Assembly: GCA_035299305.1 (NCBI GenBank)
Contig: DATGWV010000237.1
Span: forward strand, 14,221 to 78,220
Direction of reading: 5' to 3'
Source of the DNA: BJHL01 sp035299305
GTDB lineage: Bacteria > Planctomycetota > Phycisphaerae > Phycisphaerales > UBA1924
Length of the DNA: 64,000 nucleotides
Notes under the pieces: generated by a model
Seen by the model: the letters and a program-made list of their open reading frames with translations, nothing else
Databases searched by the model: none
What the model was told of the DNA's origin: nothing
Position numbers and translations under genes: made by a program
In this document: positions 59,858 through 64,000 of the stretch, piece by piece
How positions within the stretch are numbered: the stretch's first letter is position 1
How the letters are laid out: every line of letters begins with the position of its first letter

Positions 59858-60835
59858 TTACCGCACGATCCCCGTCACCGGCACGTTTTCCACGCCGTTC
59901 AGCGTGCTTGCGGCGTTTTCCGTGCCCAGCGTCACATACCGCCGGCCGTTCACCTTCATCGCGCGCGTGCCCGAGGGCCAGTACGAGTAGCCGTTGAGCT
60001 GGCGGTGGATGTAATCGGGCGCGTTGACGATGAACGCACCTTGGAAGAACCGCATCGTGCCACCTTCGCCGCCGCGGTCCTGCCATTGATCGGGCTCGAC
60101 CAGTTCCTGCAGAATCGTGCGAAGCTCGTCAGCCTTCTCAGCCGTGGGGCGACGCTCGGGGTCTTCGTTGTCTCCGTCTTGGAACGGACCTTGGCCACCG
60201 CCACCGCCGCCGCGTTGTCCGCTTTGCAGGGCCTGTTGCAGATCAAACTCCGGTACGCCCGTGTAGTTGGGCGTTTCGAGAAGCAGGTCGTTCACCGAGT
60301 AGACCTCAACGCGCTTGAAGGCGTTGAGCCGCGTGCGCGGACCGATCTGCATCGCGCCACTGTCGCTCATCTGCCACGTGGGCATCGCCGTTGTCGAGCT
60401 CAGTGCCGAATCGGCGACGGCGACGCGCTCGAGAATGACTTCGAGGAACCGCAGCATTGTGAGGTTGTTGGCCTTCGCCGTGATCTCCGTGTCCTTGTCA
60501 AGGCCGTTCGGGTTCTTGTCGTCGGCCCACATGATCTCAAGGTCCGCGCTGGTCACGGTCTTGATGAAGTTCATCACGTCTTCGAGCCGGCGGTTTTCAA
60601 ACTCCGCCGTGACGGGCGTCATCATCTTCAGCAGCGTGTCGCGCTGCGGAATGCCGCTGGAGCGCACGACAACCTGCGTGTCGGCGGTCGAGGTCTTGGC
60701 CGCCGTCTTGGTTTCCGCTTTCGTGTCGGCGGCGGGAGTCGCGGGCTGGGCGGGAGTCGTCTGGGCGACCACTGTGCCAGCGAGGGCGAGGGTGAGCATG
60801 GCTGCGCTGAGACCGCGTGCGGTTGATGCGAACAT
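59858..60835 (-). CDS. Exported secretin-N-like protein
   Basis: 325 residues from ATG 60835, with AAGGAG seven bases upstream; the open frame continues far upstream without protein sense. Signal peptide at 1-24. An Ala/Thr/Lys-rich linker is followed by a domain with PVTAEFENRRLEDVMNFIKTVTSADLEIMW, which recalls the secretin/TonB short N-terminal domain found in many planctomycete proteins. A Gly-rich loop comes later. Divergent from the low-complexity protein at 61089. Confidence 0.6.
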   Translation of the reverse strand: MFASTARGLSAAMLTLALAGTVVAQTTPAQPATPAADTKAETKTAAKTSTADTQVVVRSSGIPQRDTLLKMMTPVTAEFENRRLEDVMNFIKTVTSADLEIMWADDKNPNGLDKDTEITAKANNLTMLRFLEVILERVAVADSALSSTTAMPTWQMSDSGAMQIGPRTRLNAFKRVEVYSVNDLLLETPNYTGVPEFDLQQALQSGQRGGGGGGQGPFQDGDNEDPERRPTAEKADELRTILQELVEPDQWQDRGGEGGTMRFFQGAFIVNAPDYIHRQLNGYSYWPSGTRAMKVNGRRYVTLGTENAASTLNGVENVPVTGIVR

Positions 60836-61088
60836 TCCCGGCTCCTTGGATTCCGGCAGCATCCGCTGCCCAACCAGTCCCGTCAGACGCGGCCTTGAGC
60901 CCGGAGGCCCGGACACGCGTGGTCCTTCATTGTTCGTCACGCCGACACCCGGCGCGGCAGGAAAAAGGACTGGTGCTGCCAGATTCGACCCGTCATCCCC
61001 CGCATGGTTCCGCCGACTGGTGCGGAATTTGCGGATAGGCCGATAGCTACCGGGACCGGTCAGCACCACCCCCTCCAAAGGAACACAC

Positions 61089-61673
61089 ATGTTTGGAATG
61101 AACACGGGTATGAACAGCAACACGAACTTTGGCGGCTTTGGCCCTTGGAACGCGATGCCAAACGGCTGGAATGGCCCGCAGAACGTCAATCCGTGGCTGG
61201 TCCTTGCGTGGCTGAATCAGTTCAATCCATACGCCCAGGCGTTCAATGGACAGCAGGGCTGGAACGGCCAGATGCCGCAGTTTGGCCCCACCATGAATCC
61301 GCAGAACGGGCCGCAAATCGGGCCCACGCAGTTCAGTTGGAACGCCTTCTGGAGCAACAACCAGCAAACCAACCCGGGCAACATGCCCATGGGCCAGCCC
61401 GGCATGAACTCGCAGGGCTTCTTCGGCACCAACTTCTTCAACCCGCCTACGCAAAGCAACCCGTGGAACAACGGTCCGGGCACTTTCGCGACCAACCAGA
61501 CCAACCCCATGCCGGGCACCAACCAGCCCGCTTCCAACAACCCCATGAACGCCTACCCGCAGTATCCGGGCGTCCCCAGTTTCTTCACGGCCACACCCAA
61601 CGTGCCCATCACGCCCACGAATCCGCTCGATGAACACGTGCCGCCCAAGCGCACGGCCCGCAACGGCGTGTGA
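61089..61673 (+). CDS. N/Q/G/P-rich low-complexity protein
   Basis: 194 residues with AAAGGAA before ATG 61089. The composition is dominated by Asn, Gly, Pro, Gln, Phe and Met (FGMNTGMNSNTNFGGFG and similar); one short more hydrophobic segment is VNPWLVLAWLNQF. There is no signal peptide and charged residues are nearly absent until the last 15. It looks prion-like or like a structural coat protein. No family is recognised. Confidence 0.65.
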   Translation: MFGMNTGMNSNTNFGGFGPWNAMPNGWNGPQNVNPWLVLAWLNQFNPYAQAFNGQQGWNGQMPQFGPTMNPQNGPQIGPTQFSWNAFWSNNQQTNPGNMPMGQPGMNSQGFFGTNFFNPPTQSNPWNNGPGTFATNQTNPMPGTNQPASNNPMNAYPQYPGVPSFFTATPNVPITPTNPLDEHVPPKRTARNGV

Positions 61674-61712
61674 TTCGCACCGCAGAGAATGAGTAGTCCG
61701 TCAGCAACGCAG

Positions 61713-61740
61713 ACCCTGATCAATCGATCAGGGTTTGTTC
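61713..61740 (+). terminator. Rho-independent terminator
   Basis: Perfect 9-bp stem ACCCTGATC 61713-61721 with its complement 61726-61734, loop AATC, then TTGTTCTT. The stop codon of the opposite gene lies in the second arm. Confidence 0.7.
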
Positions 61741-62177
61741 TTGATAGCCGCAGGCCGACGGAAGAGCATGATCGCTACAAAACCGACCAGCCACAGCGTC
61801 GCGATGACGATCGCAATCACGGGCGTGAGCTTGTCTGTGAGCGCCAACGCCGCGAGCGATGCGGCGACCGAGATGGACATCGCGGTGATCGCCGCGACAC
61901 GCGCCTTCGTGCTCATGGGCTCGCGCGAGCGGATGAACTGGGCATATGGCCGGAACAGGCGCGAAGTGAGCAGTCGGTCCTCAAGCCATGGGCAACTGCG
62001 CACGAGGAAGTACGAGCCCAGCAGCAGGAAGACCGTGGTGGGCATGCCTGGCACCACGGCGCCCACGCCGCCGAGCGCAAAGCACACGACACCGATCGCG
62101 GCCATGGCCCAGCGCCACGGCGTGCGAATGACGCTGTGCGGGTTGGCGGAAACGGGATTGTGCAGCGGGTGCGACAT
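61728..62177 (-). CDS. YbaN/DUF454-family membrane protein
   Basis: 149 residues from ATG 62177. The motif GGVGAVVPGMPTTVFLLLGSYFLVRSCPWLEDRLLTSRLF is the YbaN signature, with three to four membrane spans. The role of the family is not settled. The stop lies within a terminator stem that serves the opposing gene. Confidence 0.8.
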   Translation of the reverse strand: MSHPLHNPVSANPHSVIRTPWRWAMAAIGVVCFALGGVGAVVPGMPTTVFLLLGSYFLVRSCPWLEDRLLTSRLFRPYAQFIRSREPMSTKARVAAITAMSISVAASLAALALTDKLTPVIAIVIATLWLVGFVAIMLFRRPAAIKNKP

Positions 62178-62212
62178 GAGCGTGATCGGCCGACGCAAGT
62201 GTATTCGGCCTT

Positions 62213-62248
62213 GAAAAGCCCGCCGCCACCATGTGGGCGGCGACGGGC
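62213..62248 (-). terminator. Rho-independent terminator of the catalase gene
   Basis: On the minus strand a GC-rich stem with GCCGCC and GGCGGC arms, extended by GCCCG/CGGGC with a small bulge, is followed by TTTTCAAGG. It is 35 bases past the catalase stop. Confidence 0.65.
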
Positions 62249-62282
62249 GAGGGGGAGGGGGGCTTGGAGAATGCCGGACGGC

Positions 62283-63809
62283 TTATGCGTGCTGCATTTG
62301 GCCGTCCTGCTTCATTTCAGTCATCATCGCATTCACATCGATGCCCAGCTTCGTGGCGATGCGCGTGCCGTAATCCATGTCGACGCGGAAGAAGTGGCAG
62401 AGCATGCGCATCTGCACTTCCTTGCGAGCTTGGCCCAGACCGCCCGCGATGCGACTGGTCAGGCGGTCGCGGTGTGCATCGTCGAACATGCGGTAGAGGT
62501 TGCCCGGCTGCGTGTAGTCGTCGTGATCAACCGTGCTGTCGTAGCGATCAACGATGATTTCGCCCAGCTTCCAAGCCGGATCAGCGAAAGCGGCGTCGGG
62601 CTTGGGAGCGGTCGCGTGGCTGTTGGGCCAGTAGTTGGGAGCCGCGCCGTAGGAGCCGGTCGTCAGCGCGCCGTCGCGAATGTAGTTCATGACGGGGCAA
62701 CGGGGCTTGTTGACGGGAACCTGATGGTGATTGACACCCAGGCGATGCAGATGCGTGTCGGCGTAGCTCATGAGGCGCGCCTGCAGCATCTTGTCGGGGC
62801 TGGGCCCAATGCCGGGCACCAGTGCGCTGGGCTTGAAGGCCGCCTGCTCAACTTCCGCGAAGTAGTTTTCGGGATTGCGGTTGAGCTCCATCACGCCCAC
62901 TTCGATGAGCGGGAACTCGCGTTGCGGCCAGACCTTCGTGAGGTCGAACGGATTCCAGCGGAAGCTGTCGGCCTGCGATTGCGTCATGATCTGCACGCAC
63001 ACGCGCCACTTGGGGAAGTCGCCCTTCGCGATGGCGTTGAACAGATCGCGCTGGTGGCTTTCGCGATCATCGCCGATCGTCTTCGCGCTCTCGGCATCGG
63101 TCATGTTCTTGATGCCCTGCATGCACTTGAAGTGGAACTTGCACCACACGCGCTCGCCAGCGGCATTGGTGAACGAATACGTGTGACTGCCAAAGCCATG
63201 CAGGTGGCGATACGTCGACGGGATGCCGCGATCGCTGAAGAGAATCGTGACTTGGTGCAGCGCTTCGGGGCAGAGGCTCCAGAAGTCCCACTGCATGTCC
63301 ATGTCGCGCAGATTGGTCTGGGGGTTGCGCTTCTGCGTGTGGATGAAGTTCTGGAACTTGTAGGGATCGCGCACAAAGAAGACGGGCGTGTTGTTGCCCA
63401 CCAGGTCCCAGTTGCCTTCGTCGGTGTAGAACTTCACCGCAAAGCCGCGCACGTCGCGCTCGGCGTCGGCCGCGCCGCGTTCGCCGGCGACGGTCGAGAA
63501 CCGCAGGAACAGATCGGTCTTCTTGCCAATCTTGGAGAAGATGCTGGCGCGGGTGTACTTGGTGATGTCGCCTGTCACCGTGAAGGTGCCGTACGCGCCG
63601 CTGCCCTTGGCGTGCACCACACGCTCAGGGATGCGTTCGCGGTTGAAGTGCTGCATCTGCTCGAGCAGCGCAACGTCCTGCATCAGCACCGGGCCGCGCG
63701 GACCGGCGGTCAAAGCCTGCTGTACGCCGATGGGTGCGCCGTTGGCGGTCGTCAGAACGGGACACTGGCCGTTGGAGTTGGCGTGGGATGAACCGTTGGT
63801 GGGGGACAT
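62283..63809 (-). CDS. katA: Catalase, small-subunit haem type
   Basis: 508 residues, AAGGAG seven bases before ATG 63809. Distal haem His66 in RVVHAKG, the Asn pair in LVGNNTPVFFVRD (139-140) and the proximal Tyr motif RLMSYADTHLHRLG. It converts hydrogen peroxide to water and oxygen. The length fits clade 3 catalases. A possible OxyR/LysR-type gene starts divergently at 63940, the usual arrangement for peroxide control. Confidence 0.95.
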   Translation of the reverse strand: MSPTNGSSHANSNGQCPVLTTANGAPIGVQQALTAGPRGPVLMQDVALLEQMQHFNRERIPERVVHAKGSGAYGTFTVTGDITKYTRASIFSKIGKKTDLFLRFSTVAGERGAADAERDVRGFAVKFYTDEGNWDLVGNNTPVFFVRDPYKFQNFIHTQKRNPQTNLRDMDMQWDFWSLCPEALHQVTILFSDRGIPSTYRHLHGFGSHTYSFTNAAGERVWCKFHFKCMQGIKNMTDAESAKTIGDDRESHQRDLFNAIAKGDFPKWRVCVQIMTQSQADSFRWNPFDLTKVWPQREFPLIEVGVMELNRNPENYFAEVEQAAFKPSALVPGIGPSPDKMLQARLMSYADTHLHRLGVNHHQVPVNKPRCPVMNYIRDGALTTGSYGAAPNYWPNSHATAPKPDAAFADPAWKLGEIIVDRYDSTVDHDDYTQPGNLYRMFDDAHRDRLTSRIAGGLGQARKEVQMRMLCHFFRVDMDYGTRIATKLGIDVNAMMTEMKQDGQMQHA

Positions 63810-63939
63810 GGTGAATCTCCTTCGTGGTCAGCCGCACGCTGTCAGGCAGGCGGGCCTGTCCATCAGTCGCAGGCAGTTGTAATCCCGAGGCTACGATTCA
63901 TCAACACGATTGGCATGATCTGATCGATAGGAGTTTCCG

Positions 63940-64000
63940 ATGGATACCCGCGACCTGTCGGTGCAGGACCTGCTCGCCGTGGTGACAGTCGCCATGACCC
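63940..64000 (+). CDS. Start of a divergent gene, possibly LysR/OxyR-type regulator (3' partial)
   Basis: Twenty codons from ATG 63940, with AGGAG upstream. The N-terminus MDTRDLSVQDLLAVVTVAMT has the hydrophobic spacing of the first helix of LysR regulators, and the divergent position next to a catalase favours OxyR. The gene runs off the window, so this is a guess from position and a short stretch. Confidence 0.45.
   Translation, partial: MDTRDLSVQDLLAVVTVAMT

Overview
The window looks like a chromosome segment of a planctomycete, most likely class Phycisphaerae. The reasons are the high GC, the C-terminal dockerin-like repeat pair of the first gene (loops of the type DFNNNDVFPEDQD), an ECF sigma factor directly followed by a large serine/threonine kinase with TPR-like repeats, many starts without a Shine-Dalgarno site, and a MurE of the meso-diaminopimelate type. 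This assignment is an inference from gene content; no 16S rRNA gene is present.

1-17.7 kb: a 5'-truncated secreted GH57-like amylase, a secreted tail-fibre-like protein, a DinB protein, the SRP RNA gene, an oligopeptide-type permease, a FabZ-like dehydratase, a small Hc1-type histone-like protein, a phosphotransferase, an MsbA-type ABC exporter, murE, a DoxX-type membrane protein, two tandemly duplicated secreted paralogues, a compact RLIG1-like RNA ligase and two poorly conserved genes. The tmRNA gene (minus strand) follows at 17970-18323.

18.4-37.5 kb: a TetR/membrane protein divergent pair, a TPR-like anchored protein, a PDZ protein, a GH3-type adenylating enzyme, a second DinB protein, an NRDE/TANGO2 protein, a PIG-L deacetylase with an FHA-GAF histidine kinase, a four-fold PepSY protein, a SpoIIE-type phosphatase coupled to an AAA-like protein, and a copper P-type ATPase. 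Between 13 and 25.5 kb seven copies of a short hairpin repeat sit between genes; a diverged eighth lies at 50.5 kb.

37.56-52.19 kb: a 14.6-kb genomic island integrated in tRNA-Gly(UCC) and bounded by a perfect 46-bp direct repeat. It carries a type I restriction cassette in the order hsdM-hsdS-prrC-like-hsdR (the gene order of the E. coli prr locus), a frameshifted remnant of another HsdR, an unrecognised 506-residue protein with an HTH-like tail, two excisionase-like HTH proteins, a winged-helix-like protein, a Toprim/RecA-like replication protein, an XRE repressor and a tyrosine integrase. The att core lies inside the integrase reading frame. Joining the island ends as in an excised circle extends the integrase by 64 codons, and those codons are now stranded at the far left end of the island. 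This is the most unusual observation in the window.

52.2-64 kb: an ECF sigma/kinase pair, an FAD oxidoreductase, ribosomal protein S18, a DUF4026/DUF2314-like protein, a small membrane protein, a secretin-N-like exported protein divergent from an N/Q/G/P-rich low-complexity protein, a YbaN-like protein, a catalase, and the first codons of a divergent gene that may be a LysR/OxyR-type regulator.
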